Positions 33,992 to 44,058 of a DNA stretch of 55,955 nt are shown here, piece by piece. Under the pieces are notes generated by a model. It was given only the letters and a program-made list of their open reading frames with translations, was not told where the DNA came from and did no database searches. The first letter of the stretch is position 1. Each line of letters opens with the position of its first letter. Origin of the DNA: Mayfieldus sp963740555. GTDB lineage: Bacteria; Actinomycetota; Thermoleophilia; Solirubrobacterales; 70-9. The stretch covers positions 1-55,955 of the forward strand of contig CAVUES010000001.1 in assembly GCA_963740555.1 (NCBI GenBank), read 5' to 3'. The translations under genes and the position numbers were made by a program.

Positions 33992-36104
33992 GGCGTTGCA
34001 ACCTGGTCGAGGACGCGCTCCCGAGGACTCGAAAGACCTCGGCGCTGTTGGCGCCGTGGCGAAGGTAGTGGGGAGGGACGAGTAGCGAGTAAGCCTCGGA
34101 GCCCGCCGACGAGAAGCTGCGCCCGACGGCGGCGAGCCGCCCGTTGATCGCGACCGCCAGTGCCTCCCCGGGATCGCCATCCGAGATCGTTCCCCGCAGC
34201 AGCGAGGCGAGCACCGTGGAGGCACGGGGGTCGACGTCGCGCAGACGGCTCTCGTTGTCGATGCTCACCGACTCCTGCGGCGCTGTGGAGACCGGAAACG
34301 AGGACGCCTGGCGGCCTACGAGGTCTGGATGGGGGCCAAAGCGAAGCACGGGGCCCCAACCGTCGTGCTCGCCGAAACTGCGATCGATCCGCTCCACATA
34401 GCGGTCCCGCAGCCGCTCCACGCGCGCGAATGGGAGACTGGACTCACCACTTGGGCTGTTGGCCACGGTGACTCGGTTGGCGGGGCACGGAAAGCGCTTC
34501 CACGGATAGCGAATGCCGAGGATGCGCGCCGTCATCGGAAGGATCTCGGTCGTGCAGACATGGCGATCGACGACTCGGCCGTGGAGCTGACCCGGAACCT
34601 TGACGAAGAGCGGCACCGGCGCAATCTGGCCGAGGTTCGCGTGAGTCGGGTTGCGGCGCGGAGCGTGGGGGATCACGGCATTGCCGTGGTCGGCGGTGAC
34701 GACGATGAGTGCCCGGTTCCAGAGTCCGTCGCGGCGCAGGCGCCCGATCAGCTCGCCGAGCAGGTGATCGGTGAAGCCCGTCTCGAGCATGTGGCGCTGC
34801 AGGGCGAGATCGGTCAGCGAGCGCGGCCCTTCCCAGCGGGTGTCGTCGCCGAGCACGTCCTGGAACTCGCTCGAGAGGTTCGAGTACTTGCGGCCGTCGG
34901 GGAAGTGGGTCCACGGATAGTGCGGCTTCATCGAGGTGGATCAGATTCAGGACCTGGCCGCACCGTTCAGCCCGGCCATGAAGTGGGCCATCCGTGCCGA
35001 TTCGTCGCCGGTCTGGGCGGCCGAAGGCCGCGGCGACGCGATCGGGGTCGCGGGCGTTGCGCCAGCCGCGGGGCTGGCTGCCGAGCTGGCTGGCGAAATC
35101 GCCGAAGGTCTGGTCGACGGCCGGCAGGCCCTGGGCGAGCCCATCGGGCAGCAGCAGGCGCTCCGAGACGACCCGAAGGTCGGAGAAGAGGGACCCGAGG
35201 CCGGCCTCGCCGGGAAGTGCGACCCTCGTTGCCGCAGAGGTGCCGGGCAGACATTCGTCACGTTCTCCATCACGTGCATCCGATACGTCCCGCCGAGCAA
35301 GCGTGAAGACGCTGTGCGGCTGGTCGCTGGAGGTCGGGAGCTGGTCCTCGTCGGGGCGGGCTCCGGTTAGGATCGCGGGAACGGCGCGGGGCGTGAAGCC
35401 GGCGACAGTGGTGGCGCCCCGGTACCAGGTCGAGTGCGCCGGCAAGCGTCGCGAAAGCGGGAAAGCGCCGCGAGTCGATCTGACCCCGGCGATCCATCAG
35501 GGTCCCGACCGGGAACTCGTCGAAGATCACCTCCACCACCGGCGTCTGGGAGCGAATCTCGATCGCCGCCGCCTTCGCCTCGCTTTGCGGCAGAACGAGA
35601 CTCGGAAACGTCGCTGAACAGCAGGAACGCTGCCAGTACGACCGCCGGTGCCGGGATCAGCACGTCGGCGACCCCGCGCAGGAAGCGGGTGCGCGCATAG
35701 CCGGCGGCCACGACCCCGCCGGTAAGCAGCGCCAGCACGATCAGCACGCCGCCCGGGCCGTCCGCCACCCCCTTGAAGACCTGGAGGGCGATCGCAGCCA
35801 CCAGCACGGCCACGAGTGACAGGTGGACCGCCCAGCGCAGCCCGCGGTCGATTCGCGCCACGATGACTTCGAGGGCGAGCATCGCCAACGGAGGCACCAG
35901 GGTGAAGGCGAACGAGAAGACGAGGATGTCGCCGGCGCTGTTGCCGCGGGCGACGAAAAAATCAGCATTTCGTCCAAGCAGGTCGAAGAGCGGCTCGGCG
36001 AAGGCAAGCGCCCAAAGCGCCGCCAGATGCCCCGAGCCGACGAGCAGTGAAGGACGCCCAGGGCCCGCGGCCCCGGGGCCGCCCTGATTCGGTCGGCCAC
36101 TCAC
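33981..36104 (-). pseudogene. Sulfatase-like integral membrane protein, multiply frameshifted paralogue
   Basis: A paralogue of the intact protein at 41920-44058. Membrane part: GHLAALWALAFAEPLFDLLG, FSFAFTLVPPLAMLALEVIV. Periplasmic part by changing frame: VVEVIFDEFPVGTLMD, STWYRGATTVAGFTPRAVPA, MHVMENVTNVCPAPL, then LNLIHLD | MKPHYPWTHFPDGRKYSNLS, and ALIVVTADHGNAVIPHAPRR with the metal-binding DHG. Frame changes lie near 35600, 35440, 35300, 35200, 34950 and 34935. The last 950 bp (34931 to 33981) are open. Either true decay beside a working copy or sequence error is possible. The family (alkaline phosphatase/sulfatase fold, LtaS/YejM-like) transfers or removes phosphate or sulfate groups on surface polymers. 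Confidence 0.72.
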
Positions 36105-36232
36105 TTGCAGGGGATGTTATGCGCCCCCGATTGCCTCCTCTGCGACCGCTACCCTTCCGCAACTCAGACGGGGGTGGGCGGTTTTCCTGTTCGGCATCGC
36201 CCACGGCTTCGCCCAGCCGACCGCCATATCCG

Positions 36233-37913
36233 ATGACGCTGCAGAAGTTGCCTCACCCAAAGCTCCGCGCCCTGATCGGGCTGCTGGCCCTCGCCTGCAC
36301 GGTCACGGTTGCGCTTCTCGCGCGCCCGAGCGGCGCGCCCGCGGAGGCGAGGCCGAACGTCGTCGTGATCCAGACCGACGACCAGACCCTCGCCGACCTC
36401 TACGCGGTCTACACCAACCCGGCCACCGGAGTGGCCTCTCTGGTGATGCCGAACACGCTCGGCCTGATCGCCGCCCAGGGGATCACCTTCAACCGCTACT
36501 ACGTCTCCAACCCGCTCTGCTGCCCCTCTCGGACCACGATGCTGACCGGCCGCTACTCGCACAACACCGGCGTGCTGACCAACTTCTTCCCCAGCGGCGG
36601 CTTTTACAAGTTCGATCTCCAGAACAACCTCGCGGTCTGGCTTCACAACGCCGGGTATGAGACCAGCCACGTAGGCAAGTTCCTGAACCAGTACGGCGAC
36701 AACGACCCGACCCAGGTGCCGCCGGGATGGGACGACTGGCACACGGTGATCGGCGACGCGCGCCTCTTCTACGGCTACACGACCAACGACAACGGGGTCG
36801 TCTCAGACCCGCACGGCAGCTTCGACGAGACCACGAAGAGCTACCCGGAGAAGGACGCCACGAGCTGCCCCGACAATCCCCCACCGCTTCAGCAATGCAA
36901 TTACCTGACCGACCTGATCACCAACGACACGCTCAACGCGATCAACAAGTTCGGCTCCAACCCCTTCTACGTCCAGGTCGACTACACGACGTCGCACGGT
37001 GACATCGCCTTACCCGGAGGCCCGGAACCGGCACCCAAGTACGCGGGCAGCATGCCCGGCGCCAAGGCGCCCCGCGACCCGAGCTTCAACGAGCGCGACA
37101 TGTCCGACAAGCCGGCCTTCGTGCGCCGCAACCCGCGGCTTGGCTTCGGCAAGATCGACTACATCGACCGCCGCTACGAGAACCGGCTCGAGGCGCTGCG
37201 CTCGGTCGACGACGGCGTCGAGCAAGATCGTCAACACGCTGGCCGCCGATGGCGAACTAGCGAACACCTACATCGTCTTCATCTCCGACAACGGGTTCTT
37301 CCAGGGCCAGCATCGCTTCGACTCTGCCAAGTTCCTCGCCTACGAGCCCTCCACCCACCTGCCGCTGTTGATCCGCGGCCCCGGAATCCTCCCCGGCACC
37401 CGAAGCGGCCAGCTGGTGGCCAACACCGACCTCGCGCCGACCATCCTCAAGTTGACCGGCGCCATTCCGACGGCGTCGATGGACGGCTACTCGTTGGTTC
37501 CCTACTTCAAGGACCCGGCGAAGCGCAACAAGGTGCCGGTGCTGCTCGAGGGCTTCACGGGCAAGGGTGAGGCGGGGACGAATCTGCGCGTTCACGGCCA
37601 CGCCCATGCCTCGATCAAGGCCACGCCGCGAGACTACGAGGGGGTGAGGATCGGCCGCTACAAGTACATCCGGTACCGCAGCGGCGCCAAGGAGCTCTAC
37701 GACCTCAAGAACGACCCCTACGAGCTGCGCTCGCGCCATATCGATCCCCGCTACCGCCCGGTGAAGCACTGGCTGGCGCGGCTGCTGAAGCGGATGCAGT
37801 TCTGCGCGGCGCGAGCCTGCAGGAGGCCGGTGCGCGGCAAGATCCCGAAGCCCCTGCCCAAGCACAAGCCGAAGCCCAAGCACCATCACCCCCACAATCC
37901 ACGGGCCGGTTAG
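36233..37913 (+). CDS. Secreted sulfatase with formylglycine motif, one apparent frameshift
   Basis: About 559 residues. Signal peptide LRALIGLLALACTVTVALLA, then RPNVVVIQTDDQTLADLYAV with metal-binding Asp pair, and the formylglycine site NPLCCPSRTTMLTGR (C-x-P-S-R), so it is a type I sulfatase needing a maturase. Further motifs: ETSHVGKFLNQYG and YIVFISDNGFFQGQHRFDSA. The frame changes near 37219, where GTC-GAGCAAG reads as one extra G relative to GTC-AGC-AAG (SVDDGV then SKIVNTL). Otherwise both halves look undamaged. The C-terminus is a basic tail (GKIPKPLPKHKPKPKHHHPH) perhaps for wall or polyanion binding. The metal and Cys residues suggest release of sulfate from glycans. Confidence 0.82.
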
Positions 37914-37945
37914 CGTCTCCTGGCCGGAGACGGAATTGCACGGCG

Positions 37946-38050
37946 ATGCTGGTCGCGATCGCGATCGCGGCAATCGCCGGGCTCGCTCCGCAACCCGCCG
38001 CCGCGCAGGGGCGCCCCAACGTCGTCGTGATCCAGACCGACGACAAGAAC
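37946..38050 (+). pseudogene. N-terminal fragment of a second sulfatase
   Basis: Starts MLVAIAIAAIAGLAPQPAAA, a signal peptide, then QGRPNVVVIQTDDK, the same start of the sulfatase domain as in the gene just upstream. After about 35 codons it stops matching, and at about 38047-38053 the sequence continues as an aminotransferase fragment on the opposite strand. The matching C-terminal sulfatase fragment, on the same strand, is at 41707-41889. It is a broken gene. Confidence 0.8.
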
Positions 38051-38051
38051 A

Positions 38052-38270
38052 GAACCTGTGCTCCTCGGCAAGCTCAAGGATCCGCTCGCGCTTGGACGGC
38101 GACAGCGTGCAGCCGGCCGGGTTGTGGAAGTTGGGGATGATGTGCGCGAGCTTCACCGACCCTTCGCCGAGCGCCTCTTCCAGCGCATCGACGTCGATCC
38201 CGTCGGCCTCGACCGCCAGGATGTCGGCGCTCGGCGCTCCTCGCGCGAAGCTGATCAGCTCGGCGGCCAT
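38052..38270 (-). pseudogene. Aminotransferase remnant with internal deletion and truncated 3' end
   Basis: Reads MAAELISFARGAPSADILAV then jumps to EADGIDVDALEEALGEGSVK, LAHIIPNFHNPAGCTLSPSK and RERILELAEEHRF before breaking off. Against the intact enzyme at 27534-28634 about 85 codons between ILPVEA and LEADGLDV are missing, with the deletion joined at the shared GGC-TCGAC-GCC/VEA codons. The rest of the gene after EEHRF is replaced by the sulfatase fragment. It cannot encode a working enzyme. Confidence 0.85.
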
Positions 38271-38297
38271 CGTCGATCGAGTTATATGAGGGCGCAC

Positions 38298-39789
38298 CTA
38301 TCGCTTCTGCTCGCCGATTCTGGTGACGGCCGTCCGGCCCAGCACCTTGCCGCTGGCGTCGAGACCCTCCATCTCCACCATCGGACCGGCAGTGGCCGCC
38401 GTGACCTCGGTTTCGAACCCGCTGCGAGGCGCGCTGCCGACCACCGCGAGCGAGTCCTTGTTGGGCCCCGCCAGCAGGCGCCAGGTTGCCACCTCGGTGT
38501 CGCCGTTCCAGCTCGCCCAAGCGCTCACAGTGCCGCCGGCCCAGAGCCTGGGAGGCGATCGCCGGCCGCTGTGCGGGTTGGCCCACCCAGGGGAACCTGA
38601 AGCAGCGGTAGGAGGAGGTTCGGGTCGAGAACTGGGCGTCGAACAAGACCTCACCGCTCTGCGAGAACTCGGTGAAGTACTGCTCCGCGCCCCAGCCGAC
38701 GAAGACGTTGCCGTTCGGCAGCAGCTCGGTGTTTGCCTGGCTGATCGAGAGGGTTCCCGGACGCACGTATTGATCCTCGAGCATCGCCGTCCGCTTGCGG
38801 CCGTCGAGGCGCAGGATCAAGCCGCGCGAATGGTCGCGAAGCGGCTTCCGCGCCGGCGGCGCGTCGCTGTTGTCGAACATGACGAGCCGGTCGGAGCCTT
38901 CCAGGTGGGCGTCGTGCTGCCAGGCGAACGCTGCGCCCTTTCCGAGCTTGAAGTTGCTTCGCTTGCCGCCGATTCGCCACACGATCCTGCCGCTGCGGCG
39001 ATCGATCCTGTAGACGGTGTGCGTGTCCCGCCCCGACACGAGGACGTCTCCGCCGGGGGCCGGGGCGACGGAGTTGATGTGGAAGTAGTCGTATGGGGAC
39101 CCGCGATGCTTCGGCACAGGGTCGAAGGAGTCGCGGATCGGGACGTGGTCGAGGCTGTGCCATTCCCAGACCACCCGCCCGGATTTCACCTTGACCTCCT
39201 GGGCGATCGAGTCGAGAACCACCGCGTTGCGGGGTCCGCCGAGCGATCGCAGGTCGCGGTGGACGGCTTTGTAGGCCGTGATCAGGGCCTTCCCCCGGGG
39301 CAGCAGTCGAAACTCGTGCAGATCCCCCGAGTAGCCGTGACCCGCTTTGAAACGCTCGATCGGCCTGTAATGGCGGTTGGCGATCACGTAGGTGGCCCTG
39401 TGCTGTCGACCCGAGGGCGCCCGCCACCAGGTCAGCACCGGGCGACCGCGGTAGGTCTGGACCCTGAAGTTCGACGCCTGCATCGGCCGGTACCAGATCG
39501 GCTGGCCGCGGTTGTCGACGATCATCGCGCCATCCGATTGCGGGGCCAGGAAGACGTACCCGGGCGCGGTGCCGTGCGCGGCCACGTCGACGCTCACGGC
39601 GGGGACCCGCAGGTCGGGCTGGGAGTGAAAGCGCAGTACGCCGGTCTGCTTGGACTGGAACCCCACCGTCCGGTACGAGGGTGGATGGGCGTAGGTCGAG
39701 TCGTTGGGAGGCGAAAGCAGGATGCCCGCCGCCACCGCGCCGGCGGCAGCTAGGGCCAGCAGGAGCTTGACCGGCCTCTGCATCGCCAT
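38298..39789 (-). CDS. Arylsulfotransferase (ASST) family protein A, frameshifted near its 3' end
   Basis: About 495 residues if repaired. The N-terminal hydrophobic segment is VKLLLALAAAGAVAAGILLS, so it is exported. The beta-propeller family motifs are AAHGTAPGYVFLAPQSDGAM, RFKAGHGYSGDLHEFRLLPR, VVWEWHSLDHVPIRDSFDPV, YDYFHINSV and AFAWQHDAHLEGSDRLVMFD, His-rich as in ASST enzymes that move sulfate between phenolic esters without PAPS. Near 38545 one extra base relative to copy B shifts the frame; the last 207 bp before that point are identical in DNA to copy B. The start may be ATG 39789 or 39783. Confidence 0.78.
38322..38528. repeat. 207-bp identical tract shared with 39897-40103
   Basis: Positions 38322-38528 and 39897-40103 match base for base, as direct repeats 1575 bp apart, encoding the C-terminal region of arylsulfotransferases A and B. 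The rest of the two genes is clearly diverged in protein sequence, so the tract was recently copied from one to the other. Confidence 0.85.
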
Positions 39790-39872
39790 GAGGTTAGAGG
39801 CGCCAATCTCCGAGCACCGCGACGCATTTCGCGCTACCGGTGGCGATGCGGGAGCTCACCTTGGCGCTTGAC

Positions 39873-41633
39873 CTAGCTGGATTGCCCACCGATCGGGGTG
39901 ACGGCCGTCCGGCCCAGCACCTTGCCGCTGGCGTCGAGACCCTCCATCTCCACCATCGGACCGGCAGTGGCCGCCGTGACCTCGGTTTCGAACCCGCTGC
40001 GAGGCGCGCTGCCGACCACCGCGAGCGAGTCCTTGTTGGGCCCCGCCAGCAGGCGCCAGGTTGCCACCTCGGTGTCGCCGTTCCAGCTCGCCCAAGCGCT
40101 CACCGTGCCGCCCGGCCCTGCCTGGGAGGCGATCGCCGGCCGCTGTGCCGGTCGGCCCACCCAGGGGAACCGGTAGCTGCGGTAGGAGGAGTTGCGAGCT
40201 GCGAAGTGGGCGTCGAAGAGCACCTCGCCGGTGGGCGAGAACTCGGTGAAGTAGGGCTCGGCGCCCCAGCCCACGAAGGCGTCTCCGTTCGGGAGCACCT
40301 GGACGTCGCCCTGGCTGTTGGCCAGCAGGCCGCCCGGGTGGGTGAACGCCTTCACCACCCGCACCTCATGCTTCTTTACGTTCACCCGCAGGAAGAGGGC
40401 CCGCGAAGCCTGGTGGACAGGCGGCGCGGCTCCGTTGTCGAAGATCGACACGATGCCGTGGGATCGCGGCAACGCGTTGTGCTGCCAGGCGGTGTCGGTG
40501 TCCGCGCCGAGCCTCTTGAAGTCCGAGCGCTTGCCGCCCAGGCGCCACAACACCTTGCCGGTCCTCCGGCTGACCCGGTAGACAGTGCTGGTGTTGCGGG
40601 CCGACAGCAGCAGGTTGCCCTGGCGGTCGAACGAGGCCGAGTTGACGTGGAAGTAGTCCCAGGCGTCCTTCGGCGAATCGGGGGCCGGCACCTCGCTTTC
40701 CCCCAGGCCGACGTGACCCAAGCTGTGCCATTCCCAGAGCACCAGGTTGGTGCGCAGGTCGATCTCCTGCACGATCGAGTCCTGGACGGTGCCGTTGCGA
40801 GGCCCACCGAACTGCCTCAGGTCCATTTTCACCGGCTGGTAGGCGGTGATCAAGGCGGTGCCCCGGCGGGTGAGGCGGAACTCGTGCTCGCCGCCACCGT
40901 AGCCGTTGCCGGCATGGACTCGCATCAGCCTGCGGTAATGCTGGTCGTAGATCAGGTAGGTGCCCTTGCCGATGCCAACGTGATTGATCGCGCCTTTCCA
41001 GAAGGTCAGAACCGGCTTCCCAGCGAATCGCTGCACCTTGAAGTCGGTCACCCTGCCCGGCTGGTACCAGACGAGGTTGCCGGCGTTGTCGACGATCATC
41101 GGTCCGTCGGTTTTCGGCGCCATGAAGACGTAGCCGGGAGCGGTGCCATGCGCCGCAGTGTCGATCGTCACCCGCGGCGCCTGGATGTCGGGGCGGGAGT
41201 GAAAGGTCACCGCGTTCGGCGGAATCTTGCCCTCGGGCGGGATGCCGGGCGCAGCGGGCTGCGCGTTGACCTTGAAATTGCCGATCCTGAAGGAGAAGTC
41301 GCCGTGCTTGGCCAAGCGGATCTTGCGCCTGGTCATGACCCTGACCTTTTCATTGAGCGCGAACGGCTTGTTGGGGATGAAGCTGACCCCGTGGCCGCCA
41401 GGGTGCTTGCGGAGCTTTCCGCGATGGCGCCCGGTCTTCGAGCCGACCACGACGATCTTGCCGAGCTGGCTGGGCTTTATGCCGCGGAAGCTGATCTGGG
41501 TCTTGTTGGACGCGACCCCGGTGCCCGGCAGCGGGTAGACGCTGATCGCGTGAGCCACGGCCGACTGCGCACCGGCCCCCAGGGCCACGGCGCTCAGGAC
41601 GAGACTGCAGGACACACGAGATCCACGAGACAT
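39873..41633 (-). CDS. Arylsulfotransferase (ASST) family protein B
   Basis: 586 residues from ATG 41633, with AGAGAGGA upstream as ribosome binding site. A signal peptide (VSCSLVLSAVALGAGAQSAV) is followed by an Ig-like domain of about 130 residues (HAISVYPLPGTGVASNKTQI to FSFRIGNFKVNAQ) and then the ASST beta-propeller: DTAAHGTAPGYVFMAPKTDG, VHAGNGYGGGEHEFRLTRRG, LVLWEWHSLGHVGLGESEVP, WDYFHVNSASF and DTAWQHNALPRSHGIVSIFD. The C-terminal domain is shared with copy A. It likely transfers or senses aryl sulfate outside the cell. Its intact frame makes it the working member of the pair. Confidence 0.85.
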   Translation of the reverse strand: MSRGSRVSCSLVLSAVALGAGAQSAVAHAISVYPLPGTGVASNKTQISFRGIKPSQLGKIVVVGSKTGRHRGKLRKHPGGHGVSFIPNKPFALNEKVRVMTRRKIRLAKHGDFSFRIGNFKVNAQPAAPGIPPEGKIPPNAVTFHSRPDIQAPRVTIDTAAHGTAPGYVFMAPKTDGPMIVDNAGNLVWYQPGRVTDFKVQRFAGKPVLTFWKGAINHVGIGKGTYLIYDQHYRRLMRVHAGNGYGGGEHEFRLTRRGTALITAYQPVKMDLRQFGGPRNGTVQDSIVQEIDLRTNLVLWEWHSLGHVGLGESEVPAPDSPKDAWDYFHVNSASFDRQGNLLLSARNTSTVYRVSRRTGKVLWRLGGKRSDFKRLGADTDTAWQHNALPRSHGIVSIFDNGAAPPVHQASRALFLRVNVKKHEVRVVKAFTHPGGLLANSQGDVQVLPNGDAFVGWGAEPYFTEFSPTGEVLFDAHFAARNSSYRSYRFPWVGRPAQRPAIASQAGPGGTVSAWASWNGDTEVATWRLLAGPNKDSLAVVGSAPRSGFETEVTAATAGPMVEMEGLDASGKVLGRTAVTPIGGQSS

Positions 41634-41706
41634 TCGAATCCTCTCTGCGGTTGGCGCGATCATTCCAACAACGGCGGCGGCGAGTCGTTGCGGTGCTGGG
41701 CGATGA

Positions 41707-41889
41707 CCGTGCTGGGAGCAGGCGCTGGCGCTGCTGCTGCGCGGGCTCCAGGTCTGCGCCGCGAGGAGCTGCAAGACGCCGGTCAAGGGCAAGATCCCCA
41801 AGCCCCTGCCCATGCACAAGCCGAAGCCGAAGCCGAAGCACCCGCATCACCATCGTCCGGGCAATCATCGCTCACGCCGCAGCCCATAA
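41707..41889 (+). pseudogene. C-terminal fragment of a sulfatase
   Basis: The open frame ending at TAA 41887-41889 encodes LLLRGLQVCAARSCKTPVKG followed by KIPKPLPMHKPKPKPKHPHH. This matches the C-terminus of the intact sulfatase at 36233-37913 (MQFCAARACRRPVRGKIPKP and its Lys/Pro/His tail). Upstream the frame is closed by TGA at 41704-41706. Together with the N-terminal fragment at 37946 it looks like the two ends of one sulfatase gene separated by a 3.6-kb segment. Confidence 0.8.
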
Positions 41890-41898
41890 CCCGAGCTA

Positions 41899-41930
41899 CG
41901 AGGACCGAGGAACTAGGAACTAGTTCCCTC
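41899..41930. repeat. Heptamer-repeat element 3 at the sulfatase-like gene stop
   Basis: Units GAGGACC, GAGGAAC, TAGGAAC run into the 12-bp palindrome GGAACTAGTTCC (41916-41927). The TAG stop of the gene at 41920 lies inside the palindrome. The units match those at 18333 and 30844. Confidence 0.6.
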
Positions 41931-44058
41931 CCAACGGCGTCAAGCTGCCTCCGGCACCTATTAGATAGACGCCGATCGAGTTCGCGCCCGGATGAAGCGT
42001 TGCGGGCGGAACCACCGCACCCGCCCAGGTGTCGCCGTTGAAAAGGAATGAGTGGCAGGTGGCGGCGACGCGTCCATTGACGGAGATCGCGATCAGGCTG
42101 TTGCCGCTGACGCCGCCGAGTTGGGCGGCGACGAATGCGGGCACCTTGCGGCCCTTCGCGAACCTCACGTTCTGCCACTGGCTTGAGTCGTAGAGGCTCG
42201 CGGTGCCCGCACTGCCAGCGCCGCTGATCGGCGGGGCCGGCTTTCCAAGCAGGTCCGGGCGCGGCCCAAGCTGCCAGAGGCCGGTGTCGGCGCCAAGCCA
42301 TGCGGTGGCGCGCGCGAGCACCAGGCGGCGTTCGGCGAGCATCTTCGCGAACGGCTCGCTGACCGTGCTCTTGAGGCCGTTCTTGATCGTCACCGGGCCA
42401 CTCCCGGTGTCGTCGGAGATCGGCCTGCCCTGGACCTTGAACGGAAGCTTGATGCCCAGGACCTGGGCGATGGTCGGCAGGATGTCGATCGTGTGGGTGT
42501 GGACGTCGGAGACCTTGCCCCGTTTCTGGCCGGGGTACTTGACGAACAGCGGGGAGTTGGCGATCCCGCCGAAGTCGCCCGGGGAAGCGATCCGCCTGTA
42601 GGTGGTTGGATCGAAGTTGATCCCGTGGTCGGCGGTCACGACCACGATCGCCTTGTTCCAAAGGCCCCTGCGTTTGAGGTCCGTGATCAGCAACCTGGTG
42701 AGCGTGTCCGCGTAGCCGGTCTGGATGTAGTGCCGCTGCCAGGTGGTGGCGGTGCCGCCCGCTCCCGCCGCCCACTTCTGCGCGTTGGGGCCGGCGACGT
42801 CGGAGATCGGCGTGAAGTTGTAGCTGCGACCGTCGGGCAGGAAATGGAAGGGCTCGTGCGGCAGCTCCATGTGGATGAAGTTGAAGCTGCGCCCGCCATT
42901 GGGGATCCGGCTGACCCAGTGCTGAAACTCGCCTGGGCTGGGAGGCACGAAGAGGTCCTGGGCGAAATTGCCGGCGGTCTCCCCATTGCCGCCGTTGTTG
43001 CCGAAGTTGCCGAAGGTGGCGCTGACGTCGGGTTGCTTGTTGGCGAGAGACGGCGGCAGGATGAGCTTCTTTTCGACCACCCAGAGGTCGTCGGCCAACT
43101 GCTTGAGACGCGTGCGCTGCCGGGGTGGGGCCTGGCCTCCCCCCGTGCCGCAGAGCGACGGCGGGCAGACATCGGTTACAGGCTCGACGACGTTGAACTT
43201 GTACTGGCCGCCGAGCAGGCTGAAGATGCTGTTCGGCTGGTCGGAGGAGATCGGAAGCGTCGACCAGTCGGGGTTCACCCCGGTCTCGATCGCAGGCACG
43301 GCGCGGCCGGTGAAGTCGGCGACGGTGCTGTTGTCGCGGTACCACGTCGATCCGCGCGCCAGCTCGGCGAAGCCGGGAAAGCGCTTTGCATCGATTCCCG
43401 TGCCCGAGCTGTTCATGATCGTCGCGGTCGGAAACTCGTCGAACACCACCTCGACCACCGGGGTGTTGCTCGAGACCTTTACCCCGAGCGCGTTTGCGTC
43501 CTTGGCCGGGAAGATCAGCTTGTGGGTGTCGCTGAAGAAGATGAAGAGGACCAGGAAGACGATCGGGGCCGGCGTCAGCACGTCGAGCAGCTGCTTGACG
43601 AAGCCGCGCTTGTAAAGCCCGTACGCGAACAGCGCCCCGAGCGCCAGCGCGATCAGGACCATCAGACCGGCTGGGCCCTGGAAGATGCGCTTCTCGATCT
43701 GCACCACGAAGACCGCGAAGATCAACGCCACCAGCGTCAGGTGCAAGATCCGGTAGGCCGCGTCGCTGACGATCTTCACGGCCGCCTCGATCGCGAGCAT
43801 CGCGAGCGGCGGCAGCAGCGTGAAGCAGATCGAGAAGATCAGGATGTCGCCGGCGGTGTTTGAGCGCGCGACCCAGAAGTCGGCGTTCTTTCCCAGTAGG
43901 TCGAGCAGCGGCTGCACGAAGGCGAACGCCCACAGAGCCGCCAGATGGGCACCGCCGAGCAGCAACTCGCCCAGCGAGCCGCCGCTCAGCGTCCCGTGCA
44001 CCCTGCCGCGACTCGGCCGAGCGGGGCGCTCCCGGATCTCCGTCTCTTCGACCGCCAC
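41920..44058 (-). CDS. Sulfatase-like hydrolase/transferase, membrane-anchored (alkaline phosphatase superfamily)
   Basis: 712 residues. N-terminal membrane segments (GGAHLAALWAFAFVQPLLDL, ILIFSICFTLLPPLAMLAIE, IFAVFVVQI, LMVLIALALGALFAYGLY, PIVFLVLFIFF) precede an outside catalytic domain: VVEVVFDEFPTATIM with metal Asp, STWYRDNSTVADFTGRAVPA in place of a C-x-P-S-R site (Thr/Ser nucleophile more likely than formylglycine), HMELPHEPFHFLPDGRSYNF, and VVTADHGINFDP with the second metal site. It probably transfers phospho-groups or removes them from surface polymers. GTG 44058 overlaps the methyltransferase stop by one base, so it is in one operon with it. Confidence 0.83.
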   Translation of the reverse strand: MAVEETEIRERPARPSRGRVHGTLSGGSLGELLLGGAHLAALWAFAFVQPLLDLLGKNADFWVARSNTAGDILIFSICFTLLPPLAMLAIEAAVKIVSDAAYRILHLTLVALIFAVFVVQIEKRIFQGPAGLMVLIALALGALFAYGLYKRGFVKQLLDVLTPAPIVFLVLFIFFSDTHKLIFPAKDANALGVKVSSNTPVVEVVFDEFPTATIMNSSGTGIDAKRFPGFAELARGSTWYRDNSTVADFTGRAVPAIETGVNPDWSTLPISSDQPNSIFSLLGGQYKFNVVEPVTDVCPPSLCGTGGGQAPPRQRTRLKQLADDLWVVEKKLILPPSLANKQPDVSATFGNFGNNGGNGETAGNFAQDLFVPPSPGEFQHWVSRIPNGGRSFNFIHMELPHEPFHFLPDGRSYNFTPISDVAGPNAQKWAAGAGGTATTWQRHYIQTGYADTLTRLLITDLKRRGLWNKAIVVVTADHGINFDPTTYRRIASPGDFGGIANSPLFVKYPGQKRGKVSDVHTHTIDILPTIAQVLGIKLPFKVQGRPISDDTGSGPVTIKNGLKSTVSEPFAKMLAERRLVLARATAWLGADTGLWQLGPRPDLLGKPAPPISGAGSAGTASLYDSSQWQNVRFAKGRKVPAFVAAQLGGVSGNSLIAISVNGRVAATCHSFLFNGDTWAGAVVPPATLHPGANSIGVYLIGAGGSLTPLGGN

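Noticed and set aside
37946..41889. Insertion sequence or prophage in the sulfatase island
   Set aside because: No transposase, integrase or terminal inverted repeats were found at the junctions.
39840..42041. 733-codon open frame on the plus strand
   Set aside because: Antisense to arylsulfotransferase B; composition is typical of shadow frames.
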